NCBI RefSeq assembly: GCF_900112495.1 | Contig: NZ_FOMA01000002.1 | Coordinates: forward strand, 372,001 to 436,000 | DNA length: 64,000 bases | Direction: 5' to 3' | Origin: Bacillus sp. OV322 | GTDB lineage: Bacteria > Bacillota > Bacilli > Bacillales > DSM-1321 | Shown here: positions 51,089 to 59,722 of the stretch, piece after piece | How positions within the stretch are numbered: the stretch's first letter is position 1 | Layout of the letters: each line of letters opens with the position of its first letter | Notes under the pieces: generated by a model | What the model saw: the letters and a program-made list of their open reading frames with translations, nothing else | Told to the model about the DNA's origin: nothing | Databases searched by the model: none | Position numbers and translations under genes: made by a program

Positions 51089-52118
51089 TTGGATTTTTCG
51101 GGCCTATTTTTAATTCTGCTTCGATTCCAGTCATCATCTCAAAAGCTCCCCCCGACTTGTTGGAGCAGACTACGACTTTTGCAGAAGTTTCAGGATAATA
51201 AGCAGAATGGAAGCTTACTCCAGGGTCGTACCCCATTACATGGTATTTTAGTACATGATTATCCGTTTTCTTAATCCATATACCATAACCATAGAAGTCA
51301 CTTTCATTGACTTGAATATGAGCTTTTATTAATGTGCTTGTGTACTCTTCACTTAAAAGCTGAAAGGTAAAAAGCCCCTCCCACAGCTTCTCCATGTCTG
51401 CTGTAGTTACAAATGCTCCGCCATCAGCCCCGCCTTTGACAGGTAAGGAATAAATATTTGTCTTCCAAGTACCATCAGGGTGATCGATATATCCTAATGC
51501 TGTATTTGGAGGGAGTGAGTCGAATGTAAAATATCCCGAGTCCGTCATGTTAGCTTTTTTGAAAATATAGTCTTGGACATATTCAGAGAACTCAAGCTTT
51601 GTTGCCTGTTCAACAATAAGCCCCAATAAAATATAACCCGCATTGTTGTAGTGAAAAGATTGTCCTGCTTGAAATTTCATCCGCTCGTTTTGAAATAATG
51701 GAAGGAAATCTTTTAACCTCCTTAATTGATACATAGGATATGTAATCCAAAGTTCCTCGTAGTCTGTCATAACTTCTTCATCAAAGTAATCAGGTATTCC
51801 TGAAGTATGTGTCAGCAAATGATGGACAGTTACATCTTTGTCAAAGTACGGAAAATCAATATCCAGACAATCGCTTAATTTTGAATCAAAAGAAACTTTA
51901 CCTTTTTCTGCGAGCTGACATATGGCAATAGCAGTAAAGAGTTTGCATCCCGATGCTATTCCAAAGCGGGTTGATGAATTGTTTTTTCGCTGTTCAGAAC
52001 GGTTAGCGTAACCAAAGGATGCATCTAACACCAAATCCTCATCTTTAACTAATACGGTGCCTGAGAAATCATTTTTCCTCTGAATATTTGAAATTACATC
52101 AGCCACGTTTACATTCAT
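51075..52118 (-). CDS. Serine hydrolase (class C beta-lactamase/DD-peptidase fold)
   Basis: A 347-residue Beta-lactamase family protein. The SxxK is SGCK in FGIASGCKLFTAIAI, the YxN is YNN in FHYNNAGYILLG, and the third-box region is KYHVMGYDPGVSFHSAYY. HHLLTHTSGIPDYF is a family hallmark. No signal peptide is seen, so it is likely a cytoplasmic esterase/peptidase-like enzyme; substrate unknown. I start at 52118, with GGAGAG upstream. The frame is open to 52289, but those extra codons come from a GC-rich dispersed repeat. Confidence 0.88.
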   Translation of the reverse strand: MNVNVADVISNIQRKNDFSGTVLVKDEDLVLDASFGYANRSEQRKNNSSTRFGIASGCKLFTAIAICQLAEKGKVSFDSKLSDCLDIDFPYFDKDVTVHHLLTHTSGIPDYFDEEVMTDYEELWITYPMYQLRRLKDFLPLFQNERMKFQAGQSFHYNNAGYILLGLIVEQATKLEFSEYVQDYIFKKANMTDSGYFTFDSLPPNTALGYIDHPDGTWKTNIYSLPVKGGADGGAFVTTADMEKLWEGLFTFQLLSEEYTSTLIKAHIQVNESDFYGYGIWIKKTDNHVLKYHVMGYDPGVSFHSAYYPETSAKVVVCSNKSGGAFEMMTGIEAELKIGPKNPNKKP

Positions 52119-52163
52119 AGAATTCTCTCCGATTTCATTTTTATAGTTTGCTATTGTACAAGG

Positions 52164-52234
52164 TATTGATTTCCGCTCCAGGATGCTCGTTTTCCGCGGA
52201 GCGAGTGATAAGCCACCTCTGCTTCGCCTGCGGT
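52164..52234 (+). repeat. GC-rich dispersed repeat, truncated copy
   Basis: TTGATTTCCGCTCCAGGATGCTCG, TTCCGCGGAGCG and AGCCACCTCTGCTTCGCCTGCGG match the first half of the 46014 copy; the second half is missing. A GTTTAAAAAGAACGAAAAG just after it (52244-52261) resembles the SinR-site flank, probably by chance. Confidence 0.75.
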
Positions 52235-52397
52235 TAAAAAATTGTTTAAAAAGAACGAAAAGGAATGGTTTTAAACTTCGTATTCTCATTTTACATATAA
52301 TTCCACTACAGAAGATTGAAAATTACTCTTTTTTTTGAAAAATCGGGCAGTTTTCCTTTTGAAATACTGCTATATGCCTTAATTCTCATCTTTAATT

Positions 52398-52517
52398 TCC
52401 AGTTAAATGGATAATAGTTTCAAATTCGCTTTGATTAGAGCCAATTCTTCCTTGATTCGAGCGAAATCTCTGGTGATTAGAGCCAGATAGCCTCTCATTA
52501 GAGCGAATTGGTAAATG
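52398..52517 (-). repeat. Four-unit 21-bp repeat element, copy E (inverted)
   Basis: Reading the minus strand, four 21-base units (52517-52497, 52496-52476, 52475-52455, 52454-52434) are followed by the tail ATTATCCATTTAACTGGAAA (to about 52397). It is the only inverted copy. Together with the truncated GC-rich repeat it occupies most of 52119-52555. Confidence 0.88.
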
Positions 52518-52555
52518 AAGGCTGTCGGATTGGAGATTGAGCAGCATTTTTGGCG

Positions 52556-52594
52556 CAAAAAAAAGCAGCTCCGTTAAAGGAACTGCTTTTTAAT
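52556..52594 (-). terminator. Terminator after the DUF318 permease (minus strand)
   Basis: AAAAAGCAG and CTGCTTTTT pair with a short inner GG/CC stem. The plus-strand A run before it gives a T run for the leftward transcript. Confidence 0.85.
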
Positions 52595-52596
52595 AG

Positions 52597-53670
52597 TTAT
52601 AGAATTAACATGCCGGCGAGTCCGCTCAATATGCCTAGAACGACAACGGACGAAACGACAAACAGAAGTACTTTCTTTGGAAAAGATCTTCCGACGATCA
52701 ATAGTGATGGCAGGCTAATTGCAGGCAATGTGACAAGCAATGCAGCAGCAGGTCCGCCGCCAAGCCCGAATGACATCAATGTTTGGATGATCGGAATTTC
52801 AGCAGCTGTTGGAATGACGAACAGCATGCCTGTGATCGCAAAGCCTATGACTGCCAGAATTCCTACAGCAGCTGCACCGCTCAGGTTAGGGAACAGCCAG
52901 ACACTGACAAATCCAAGCAGCAGTACAGACAGGATATATGCAGGCACAATATAAAGCAGCATAGTCCCTAAAGCCTTGGCCCAGCGTGTAAAGAATGAGC
53001 CTGTTGGCTGGTTTTCCTCGGTATGGGAGATTACTTGTTCCATATCCAGAGGCTTTGTATCTTTAGCAAAACGGTTTGCAAGGTAGCTGACACCGAATGT
53101 CAGAATCAGCCCGAAAAACAGGCGGATCAGCGTGAATTTCCATGATAGAACGAAGGTCATGAAAATTAGTGTAGCAGGATTGATTGTGGGATTGCCCAGC
53201 CAAAATGCAAGACTTGCCCCCACTGATACATTTTTCTTCCGCAGGCCGACAGCCATCGGAGCGGCGCAGCATGTGCACATCATTCCTGGAACGGCAGCCA
53301 GACCAGCAATTGCTGTGCTTCCAAAGGATGTTTTGCCAAGTACCTTAAGAAGCCAGTGCGCAGGCAGCAGAACCTGAATAAGAGACCCCAGCAGGATTCC
53401 AAGTACAGCAGCCTTCCAGACAGAATTGAAATAGGTTACAGCATAACTCCAGGCAGCATGCCATGATGGAGTGGATGAAGCATGTTCCCCCAGTATGGAT
53501 GGGCCGATGGAATGAGTGGCGGCAGCCAGAAATGTTTTCTGGTAATAAGGCCACCATTTTACATACGATAGACCGGCAGCAGCGATTATTAGAAAGATAA
53601 CAAGGAATATAGCAGCTTTTTTGCCGCTCATAGATTCCTGTTGAACCGAGTGATTTGATGCGTGAGCCAT
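52597..53670 (-). CDS. DUF318/ArsP-like permease
   Basis: A 357-residue permease with about nine membrane spans. The family mark is GLAAVPGMMCTCCAAPMAVGLRKKNVSVGASLAFWLGNPTINPATLIFM, with a Cys-X-Cys-Cys cluster inside the membrane, repeated in weaker form in the second half (TLPAISLPSLLIVG). Relatives export organoarsenicals (ArsP) or have unknown substrates. AAAAGGAGG precedes the ATG. It is divergent from selD, with no obvious operon partner. Confidence 0.85.
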   Translation of the reverse strand: MAHASNHSVQQESMSGKKAAIFLVIFLIIAAAGLSYVKWWPYYQKTFLAAATHSIGPSILGEHASSTPSWHAAWSYAVTYFNSVWKAAVLGILLGSLIQVLLPAHWLLKVLGKTSFGSTAIAGLAAVPGMMCTCCAAPMAVGLRKKNVSVGASLAFWLGNPTINPATLIFMTFVLSWKFTLIRLFFGLILTFGVSYLANRFAKDTKPLDMEQVISHTEENQPTGSFFTRWAKALGTMLLYIVPAYILSVLLLGFVSVWLFPNLSGAAAVGILAVIGFAITGMLFVIPTAAEIPIIQTLMSFGLGGGPAAALLVTLPAISLPSLLIVGRSFPKKVLLFVVSSVVVLGILSGLAGMLIL

Positions 53671-53918
53671 GAGTTGCCTCCTTTTAGTATAAATCCAATT
53701 TTTAATTATAGCACAAAGAGGAAATCTGTATAGATATTTCAGCCTGAAGAAATAATGGATATCAGCTGGACCACAGGAAATAATGTTTGCTGGAGGGGGG
53801 TTTTTTACCCCCGGACTAATGCAATCCCTGCTGACGAAAGTTCTGCTTTATGAAATTTTTCGGAATGTGTTTTATAATAAGAAGTAAACAGTCTTCATAA
53901 TAGAAAGGTAGATGTCTT
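53671..53918. other. Divergent gap between the permease and selD
   Basis: 248 bases. A GGGGGGT-TTTT-ACCCCC hairpin (about 53795-53814) lies about 105 bases before selD without a T run. No known riboswitch was recognised. The selD ribosome binding site AGAAAGGTAG lies at about 53901-53910. Confidence 0.4.
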
Positions 53919-54962
53919 ATGACACAATCAATAAAACTTACTTCATTATCAACAAAAGGGGGATGCGGCTGTAAAATCGGGCCGGCAGACTTAGCACAAG
54001 TTATCCGCATGCTTCCGCCGGCTGCCCCGGATCCTAACCTTCTTGTAGGATTGGATACGAGCGATGATGCAGGAGTTTACCGCCTTAACGATGAAATGGC
54101 TCTTGTTCAAACGCTTGATTTCTTTACGCCAATCGTAGATGATCCTTATTCATTCGGACAGGTAGCTGCAGCGAATGCCATCAGTGATATTTATGCCATG
54201 GGAGGCAAACCGCTGACTGCCCTTAATATCGTGGCATTTCCAATTGCTGTACTTGAAAAGGAGATTTTGGCAGATATCTTGCGCGGTGCTGCTGATAAGC
54301 TGAAGGAAGCAGGAGCAACACTCGTGGGCGGACACTCGATTGAAGATAAAGAGCCGAAATTCGGACTTGCGGTTACAGGTCTCGTACATCCGGATAAAAT
54401 CCGTGCGAATACTGGAGCAAAGCCTGGCGACAAGCTGATCCTGACTAAGCCAATTGGAGTCGGCATCCTGACATCTTCCATTAAAAAAGGCCTGCTTTCT
54501 GATGAAGAAATTGAACGGGTAACTGCAGTTATGGCTACACTGAATAAAACAGCGGCTGAAACCATGGAATCGTATGATGTTCATGCCTGTACCGACGTGA
54601 CTGGATTTGGCCTGCTTGGACATTCATCTGAAATGGCAAAAGGAAGCAGTGCCGGACTCCGTATTTTCAGCGATCAGGTACCAGTACTTGAGCGTGCGAG
54701 AGAGCTTGCTGAAAAAGGTGTGATCCCGGGCGGAACAAGAAACAATTTTGCACACCTGGAGGGTTCTGTGACATTCCCTGAAGCAATGGATGACATTGAT
54801 CAATTGATTTTGTGTGATGCTGTTACTTCAGGAGGCCTGCTGATTTCGGTTTCAGGTGAAGAAGCAGAAGCACTGTTTGGGGAATTGAAGTCTGCGGGTG
54901 TTGAAGCGGCAATCATCGGTGAAGTTACTGAAGAAAATCCGGGACATATAACAGTTATATAA
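53919..54962 (+). CDS. selD: Selenide, water dikinase SelD (selenophosphate synthetase)
   Basis: A 347-residue SelD that makes selenophosphate from selenide and ATP. The glycine-rich N-terminal catalytic motif GGCGCKIGPADL has Cys where some relatives carry selenocysteine. GLDTSDDAGVYRL, TLDFFTPIVDDPYSFGQVAAANAISDIYAMGG (ATP/Mg site) and TDVTGFGLLGH are typical. It is followed after 28 bases by mnmH, so selenophosphate is probably meant for tRNA selenouridine. No selA or selB is seen in the window. Confidence 0.96.
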   Translation: MTQSIKLTSLSTKGGCGCKIGPADLAQVIRMLPPAAPDPNLLVGLDTSDDAGVYRLNDEMALVQTLDFFTPIVDDPYSFGQVAAANAISDIYAMGGKPLTALNIVAFPIAVLEKEILADILRGAADKLKEAGATLVGGHSIEDKEPKFGLAVTGLVHPDKIRANTGAKPGDKLILTKPIGVGILTSSIKKGLLSDEEIERVTAVMATLNKTAAETMESYDVHACTDVTGFGLLGHSSEMAKGSSAGLRIFSDQVPVLERARELAEKGVIPGGTRNNFAHLEGSVTFPEAMDDIDQLILCDAVTSGGLLISVSGEEAEALFGELKSAGVEAAIIGEVTEENPGHITVI

Positions 54963-54990
54963 GTAGAAGCAGTGAAAGGCGGAGAATAAT

Positions 54991-56037
54991 TTGTTCCAGG
55001 ATATTACTGTAGATGAGTTGTTGAAGCTGCAGGAAAAAAAAGAATTGATGCTTGTGGATGTACGGTCTCCTTCTGAATATAGAGATTCTACCATACCCGG
55101 AAGTTTGAATATCCCGCTGTTTAATGATGCGGAAAGAGCAGAAATCGGCACCATTTATAAACAGGACAGCACAGAATCGGCAAAAAAGCGCGGACTTGAA
55201 ATTGTGTCCGCTAAGCTGCCTGAATTTATCAGGGAGTTTCAGCAAATAGATGCGAATAAGGCAGTCTTTTGCTGGCGCGGAGGAATGCGCAGCAAAACCT
55301 CTGCCACTGTCCTCGACCTCATGGGCATCCGGACATACCGTCTGCAGGGCGGTGTCAGGGCGTACCGCAAATGGGTCGTGGAAAACCTTGAACATATCGA
55401 CTTCAAGCCGGAGGCATACGTGCTGAATGGCTATACAGGTTCAGGGAAAACCCTTATCCTCCAGCAGCTCCGGGAAAAAGGATTTCCGGTGCTGGACCTT
55501 GAAGGAATGGCCAGCCACAGAGGCTCGATTTTCGGGCAGATTGGTTTGCGCCCCAATAATCAAAAAACCTTTGAATCTCTTTTGCTTCAGGACCTGATGG
55601 CCTACAAAGATTCACCGTATGTATTATTTGAAGCGGAAAGCAAGAGAATCGGCAAAGTGGTGCTTCCTCCATTTTTTATTGAAAAGAAAGAGCAGGGAAT
55701 GCAGATTTTCATCGATATGCCAATGGAAGAAAGAGTCCGTCATATCCTTGATGATTACAAGCCTTGGGAGCATAAAGAAGACTGCATAGAGGCCTACGAG
55801 AAAATCAGGAACCGGATTCACACTCCGGTTGCTGCTGAAATTGCGGCTAATCTCGAAGCGGAGGATTATGCATCTGCTGTAAGGCTGCTGCTGGAATTCT
55901 ACTATGATCCGCGCTATGAGCATACAGCAAAGCAGTTTCCAGAAGAGCGCAGAATCACCATCTCCGTAAAAAATGCAGAAGAAGCGGCTGAAACCATTCA
56001 GGAAATCCTGATTGGGCAAAAAGCCAATATCAAGTAA
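54991..56037 (+). CDS. mnmH: tRNA 2-selenouridine synthase MnmH (SelU)
   Basis: A 348-residue MnmH, which converts 2-thiouridine to 2-selenouridine at the wobble base of tRNA Lys, Glu and Gln. The N-terminal rhodanese domain has LVDVRSPSEYRDSTIPGSLNIPLF and catalytic Cys in AVFCWRGGMRSKTSA; the C-terminal P-loop domain has YTGSGKTLILQQL and DLEGMASHRGSIFG. The TTG start at 54991 follows AAAGGCGGAG. Operon with selD. Confidence 0.95.
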   Translation: MFQDITVDELLKLQEKKELMLVDVRSPSEYRDSTIPGSLNIPLFNDAERAEIGTIYKQDSTESAKKRGLEIVSAKLPEFIREFQQIDANKAVFCWRGGMRSKTSATVLDLMGIRTYRLQGGVRAYRKWVVENLEHIDFKPEAYVLNGYTGSGKTLILQQLREKGFPVLDLEGMASHRGSIFGQIGLRPNNQKTFESLLLQDLMAYKDSPYVLFEAESKRIGKVVLPPFFIEKKEQGMQIFIDMPMEERVRHILDDYKPWEHKEDCIEAYEKIRNRIHTPVAAEIAANLEAEDYASAVRLLLEFYYDPRYEHTAKQFPEERRITISVKNAEEAAETIQEILIGQKANIK

Positions 56038-56042
56038 ACATC

Positions 56043-56074
56043 ACGGTCTGGCCAAGTGCCAGGCTGTTTTTTTG
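56043..56074 (+). terminator. Terminator after mnmH
   Basis: ACGGTCTGGC and GCCAGGCTGT pair around CAAGT, followed by seven Ts. Confidence 0.88.
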
Positions 56075-56167
56075 TTTTTATTTAAGGATCTGTTAAAGTC
56101 TGTTGTTGATAATTCGATTTACGGAAACTTATGTTCAATAATGGGGTTAACTATATAAAAGTTGGTG

Positions 56168-57215
56168 ATGAACGTGAGAGCAATTGATATTCTTAAAGCC
56201 ATTCAAAAACTATATCCAGCTGAAAAACAACGACTACGAGAGTATTTAATTGATGCACTTACTGCATCTTCTTCGACAGGAACTGTTCTGCAAGAAATAG
56301 CTGAACGCAAAAATAAGAGCGGTTATCATTGTCCTGACTGTGAATCAGAACATATCGTTCGGTATGGCACATACTCACGATTGTTGATGGCGATGAAGTA
56401 GGAAAGCAACGTTATCGCTGTAAAGCGTGTAAAAAGACATTTACTGACCTAACAAATACTGCTCTATATCGAACACGCCATCTCAATCAATGGATTAAAT
56501 TCATCGAATGTATGATAGAGGGATATTCTCTGCGTAAATCTGCTGAATTAGTTGGTAATGTTACTCACATTACATTGTTTTACTGGAGGCCCAAACTCTT
56601 ATCATCATTAAAACAAATGGAAATATCTAATTTTGAAGGTATCGTTGAAATGGACGAGACCTATTTTCTATACTCAGAAAAAGGACAAAGAAAGATAAAA
56701 GACAGAAAACCCCGCTAACGTGGAGGTTCTGCTAAGAAACGGGACATAAGCAACGAACAAGTTTGTGTCTTAGTCGCAAGAGACCATGAAAAGATGACTT
56801 TTTCGCAAACATTGGGAATGGGTCGATTAACAAAAGAGCAGTTAGACAAGGCTATCGGACATAAACTTTCAAATGAAAATGTTTTATGCACCGATTCTTG
56901 CGTTCCTTTAAAACATATACTGCTGAAAAAGGGATGGATATTTATCAATTCAAGTCTGATGGTAAGGTTCGCACAAAGGGTCTATACCATATCCAGAACG
57001 TTAACAATTATCACCGAAGGCGTAAAGGGTGGATACAACGTTTTAATGGAGTTGCAACTAAATATCTGAATAATTACCTTGCTTGGTTTCAGGTGTTAGA
57101 ATCCATTCAACATCAAAGGAATCCTATTAATATGAATGACTTGATGATTAAAGGGAATTTAATACAAAATATGGTAAAAAATGATACAATTAGGTTATCT
57201 AAATTCACGATATAA
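56168..57215 (+). pseudogene. IS1595-family transposase, broken
   Basis: The N-terminal zinc ribbon (YHCPDCESEHIVRYG...YRCKACKKTF) and DDE domain (VEMDETYF, LCTDS, then [28 protein letters not shown]) are plain, but in three frames. A frameshift lies near 56380 (before VDGDEVGKQRYRC), an in-frame TAA at about 56716 interrupts RKPR-RGGSAKKR, and another frameshift lies near 56908 (before [14 protein letters not shown]). No active transposase can be made. The element could move only if a relative elsewhere acts in trans. Confidence 0.9.
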
Positions 57216-57442
57216 ATGTTACTGCTTGTTCAACACGGGCAGTTTAGTTCCACAAGAATACCTAGCCGAAGTTTTTGCTCTGTTTAAGAATAATGGTGAT
57301 TTTTGATAACGCTTCGAAATCTTACTTTCAGTTACCTGTCAGATGGTAAGAGAAATAGGAATAGTATATTACTGGATTAATAAAATTGAAACAGGAAGAA
57401 AAATGAGGTGATTTTATTTTAGAAAAACTCAGGAAAATTAAT

Positions 57443-57817
57443 ATGAAAACTGCTGTATTTATGGGAATTATTTTTTACACTTTGACTATCTTAATCCACT
57501 TTCTTATTATAAGCAAAAGTATTCCATTCACATGGGTTAATGGTGGAAGGTCTGAATCATTCGCTGAACAGCTGCCAATATCTGTTATAAATATCGTTAT
57601 TTCTATTATTGGAGTAGTTTTTACGTTGATTGTTGGTAGAATTAAACTATATAAATACAAAAGAGGAATAACCGTTATAAGTTGGTTTTTTGTTGTACTT
57701 TGGTCTTTTGGATTTATACAACAATTGTTTGGAACACCTTTTGAAAAAATGGTTTGTTCGTTAGTATTGCTTATTGGAGTTATCTCGAACTTGCGTATGG
57801 CGATTGAAAAAAAATAG
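57443..57817 (+). CDS. Passenger membrane protein of the IS1595-like element
   Basis: A 124-residue protein with four predicted membrane spans (IIFYTLTILIHFLII, ISVINIVISIIGVVFTLIV, ISWFFVVLWSFGFI, VCSLVLLIGVISNL) and a lysine-rich end. I do not recognise a family. The ATG at 57443 has only a weak site; GAGGTG at 57405-57410 is followed at normal distance by TTA, perhaps a mutated TTG, with an open frame from there. It lies inside the terminal inverted repeats, so it travelled with the element. Confidence 0.6.
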   Translation: MKTAVFMGIIFYTLTILIHFLIISKSIPFTWVNGGRSESFAEQLPISVINIVISIIGVVFTLIVGRIKLYKYKRGITVISWFFVVLWSFGFIQQLFGTPFEKMVCSLVLLIGVISNLRMAIEKK

Positions 57818-57984
57818 ATGTAACTATTTAATTAATAAGTTTGTGAACAATTACACTTAAACAAGCAAATATTATAAAAATGGAACTTTCACAAATTGGG
57901 AACTTCCATTTTTATAAGTAATATCAATATTAAACTTTAACAGAGCCTTATCTTAAAAAATTGTAGGACTCAGCGTACTTGTCT

Positions 57985-58142
57985 TTGTTCATTTAAACAA
58001 GGCGCTTCCGCACTTTATGTAATCCAGCTTCAGCGCCTAGCCTCTCGAGGTCATAAGCCACGCAAGAAAAGAAGGCAAAGAGCGCCTTCTTATTCTTACG
58101 CGTCTTATGCTGGTCGAGGCTTTCGAGGCGCTTGCGCACTTT
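57985..58142. repeat. Dispersed hairpin repeat (GCGCCTAGCCTCTCGAGG family)
   Basis: GGCGCTTCCGCAC, CAGCGCCTAGCCTCTCGAGGTCATAAGCC and AGGCAAAGAGCGCC pair with a far arm holding GCGCCTTCTT, GTCTTATGCTGGTCGAGGC and GAGGCGCTTGCGCAC, so the whole unit folds into one large imperfect stem. Sequences of this kind are common between genes in Bacillaceae. A short palindrome TGGGGTCTGACCCCA follows at 58190-58204 in the ctpB leader. Confidence 0.75.
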
Positions 58143-58225
58143 TATTCATATTCTGGACAGGCTTTTCATATAGTGAATTACACTAGATGTGGGGTCTGAC
58201 CCCATTGATTGAAAAGGGGATTATT

Positions 58226-59683
58226 ATGGCTAAAAAATGGGCTCTTCCTCTGGCGATTGCCGTTTCGTTATCTGCTGGGGCCGGCGGGGGTTATCTGGCG
58301 AGTTCGAAGTTTGGGAATCAGCAGGATTACAGCGGAACCAATGGGATCAATACGAATGAAGCGCGTGACCGGTCGGGTTTTGGGAAAACCGAAGAGTGGA
58401 CAAAGCTTGAGCAGGCATATGAGCTGATTCAAAGCCAATACGTAGAAAAGGTCGGCAATAAGCAGCTGATAGAAGGTGCCATTACTGGAATGCTGTCTTC
58501 CCTGAAGGATCCTTATTCTGTTTATATGGACAAGGAAACGGCCAAGCAGTTCAATGAAGCGCTGGATAGCACGTTCGAAGGTATTGGAACAGAAATCGGC
58601 ATGGAGGACGGACATATTGTCATTGTCTCTCCTTATAAAGATTCTCCTGCAGAGAAGGCTGGCCTTAAACCGAAGGATCAGCTTTTAAAGGTGGATGGAA
58701 AAAGTGTGGAAGATATGGATTTATATAAAACACGTCTCCTTATACGCGGCAAAAAGGGAACCAGTGTTAGCCTCGAGATAAAGAGGGCTGGCATATCCCG
58801 ACCTCTTACAATGGATATTGTCCGTGATGAAATTCCGCTTGAGACGGTGTTTTCCTCTATAAAAAAGGTACACGGAGAGAAAATCGGGTATATTGAGCTG
58901 TCTTCTTTCTCTGAACATACGTCCGAGGATTTCAAGAAGCAGCTGGGGGCAATGGAAAAGAAAAAAATAGAGGGTCTTGTCATTGATGTACGCGGTAATC
59001 CAGGAGGGCTTTTGACAAGTGTGGAAAGCATCCTCGGGGAATTCATTCCGAAGGATAAAGCGTATCTTCAAATCGAGCAGCGTGACGGGGAAACACAGTC
59101 TTATTACACAAAGCTGAAGGAAGAAAAAAATTATCCGATTGCAGTTTTAACGGATAAAGGAAGTGCTTCTGCAGCTGAAATCCTGGCAGGAGCAATGGAG
59201 GAAGCTGGCGGATATGCACTGATCGGAGAAAAAACATTCGGGAAAGGGACCGTCCAACAGCCTGTACCCATGGGGGATGGCAGCAATATCAAGCTTACTT
59301 TATTCAAATGGCTGACTCCTGAGGGACACTGGATCCATAAAAAAGGCATCGAGCCGACGATTGAGGTCCATCAGCCCCAGTATTTCAATTCACAGCCGCT
59401 TAATATCGAGCAGCCGCTTAAATTGGACAGCAATGATGAACAAGTTGGCCATGCCCAGAGAATTCTACGCGGTTTGGGGTTCGAACCGGGACGGGAGGAT
59501 GGCTATTTTGACGAAAAAACGGAAATTGCCGTTAAGGCTTTTCAGCAGCATGAAGGTATAGAGGCGACAGGAGAGCTGGATAAGAAGACCGCTGCCCATA
59601 TGGAAGCTGGCATTATCGAAAAAATCAAGAATGAAAACAATGATATCCAGCTGCAGACGGCACTGAAGTATGTAGCTGAATAG
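58226..59683 (+). CDS. ctpB: Carboxy-terminal processing protease CtpB (S41)
   Basis: A 485-residue secreted S41 protease. In B. subtilis CtpB cuts SpoIVFA to trigger SigK activation during sporulation. A signal/anchor segment (WALPLAIAVSLSAGAGGGYL) is followed by a PDZ domain (about 95-180), the catalytic Ser in DKGSASAAEILAGAM and Lys in GEKTFGKGTVQQ, and a C-terminal peptidoglycan-binding domain (NDEQVGHAQRILRGLGFEPGREDGYFDEKTEIAVKAFQQ). ATG at 58226 follows AAAAGGGG; the frame runs upstream through a GGGGTCTGACCCC palindrome. Confidence 0.95.
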   Translation: MAKKWALPLAIAVSLSAGAGGGYLASSKFGNQQDYSGTNGINTNEARDRSGFGKTEEWTKLEQAYELIQSQYVEKVGNKQLIEGAITGMLSSLKDPYSVYMDKETAKQFNEALDSTFEGIGTEIGMEDGHIVIVSPYKDSPAEKAGLKPKDQLLKVDGKSVEDMDLYKTRLLIRGKKGTSVSLEIKRAGISRPLTMDIVRDEIPLETVFSSIKKVHGEKIGYIELSSFSEHTSEDFKKQLGAMEKKKIEGLVIDVRGNPGGLLTSVESILGEFIPKDKAYLQIEQRDGETQSYYTKLKEEKNYPIAVLTDKGSASAAEILAGAMEEAGGYALIGEKTFGKGTVQQPVPMGDGSNIKLTLFKWLTPEGHWIHKKGIEPTIEVHQPQYFNSQPLNIEQPLKLDSNDEQVGHAQRILRGLGFEPGREDGYFDEKTEIAVKAFQQHEGIEATGELDKKTAAHMEAGIIEKIKNENNDIQLQTALKYVAE

Positions 59684-59687
59684 AAAT

Positions 59688-59722
59688 AAGGCCCGGGAAC
59701 ATGCTCCCGGGCCTTGGGTTTG
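59688..59722. terminator. Bidirectional terminator between ctpB and the permease
   Basis: AAGGCCCGGGA and TCCCGGGCCTT pair perfectly around ACATGC. It serves the convergent genes on either side; T tracts are modest on both strands. Confidence 0.85.

Larger units (their letters stand above)
56086..57947 (+). mobile_element. Decayed IS1595-family element with a passenger gene
   Basis: The left end GGATCTGTTAAAGT (from 56086) and the complement of the right end GGCTCTGTTAAAGT (to 57947) match at 13 of 14, with further matches inward (TTGATA) to about 23 of 30. Eight-base flanks TTATTTAA (left) and TTATCTTA (right) agree at six positions, as for an aged target duplication of the length typical of this family. 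Inside are a broken transposase and one intact small membrane protein gene. It inserted just after the mnmH terminator. Confidence 0.8.

Noticed and set aside
52244..52261. SinR operator near the serine hydrolase
   Set aside because: Only one half-site (AAAGAAC) with the CGAAAA flank is present, with no inverted partner.
52119..52289. 57-residue N-terminal extension of the serine hydrolase
   Set aside because: It is encoded by a truncated GC-rich repeat; GGAGAG supports the start at 52118.
52550..52954. 134-codon plus-strand frame
   Set aside because: It is antisense to the DUF318 permease, which has the membrane-protein pattern and a perfect ribosome binding site.
53795..53814. Riboswitch or attenuator before selD
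   Set aside because: Only a simple G/C hairpin without T run or known aptamer consensus.
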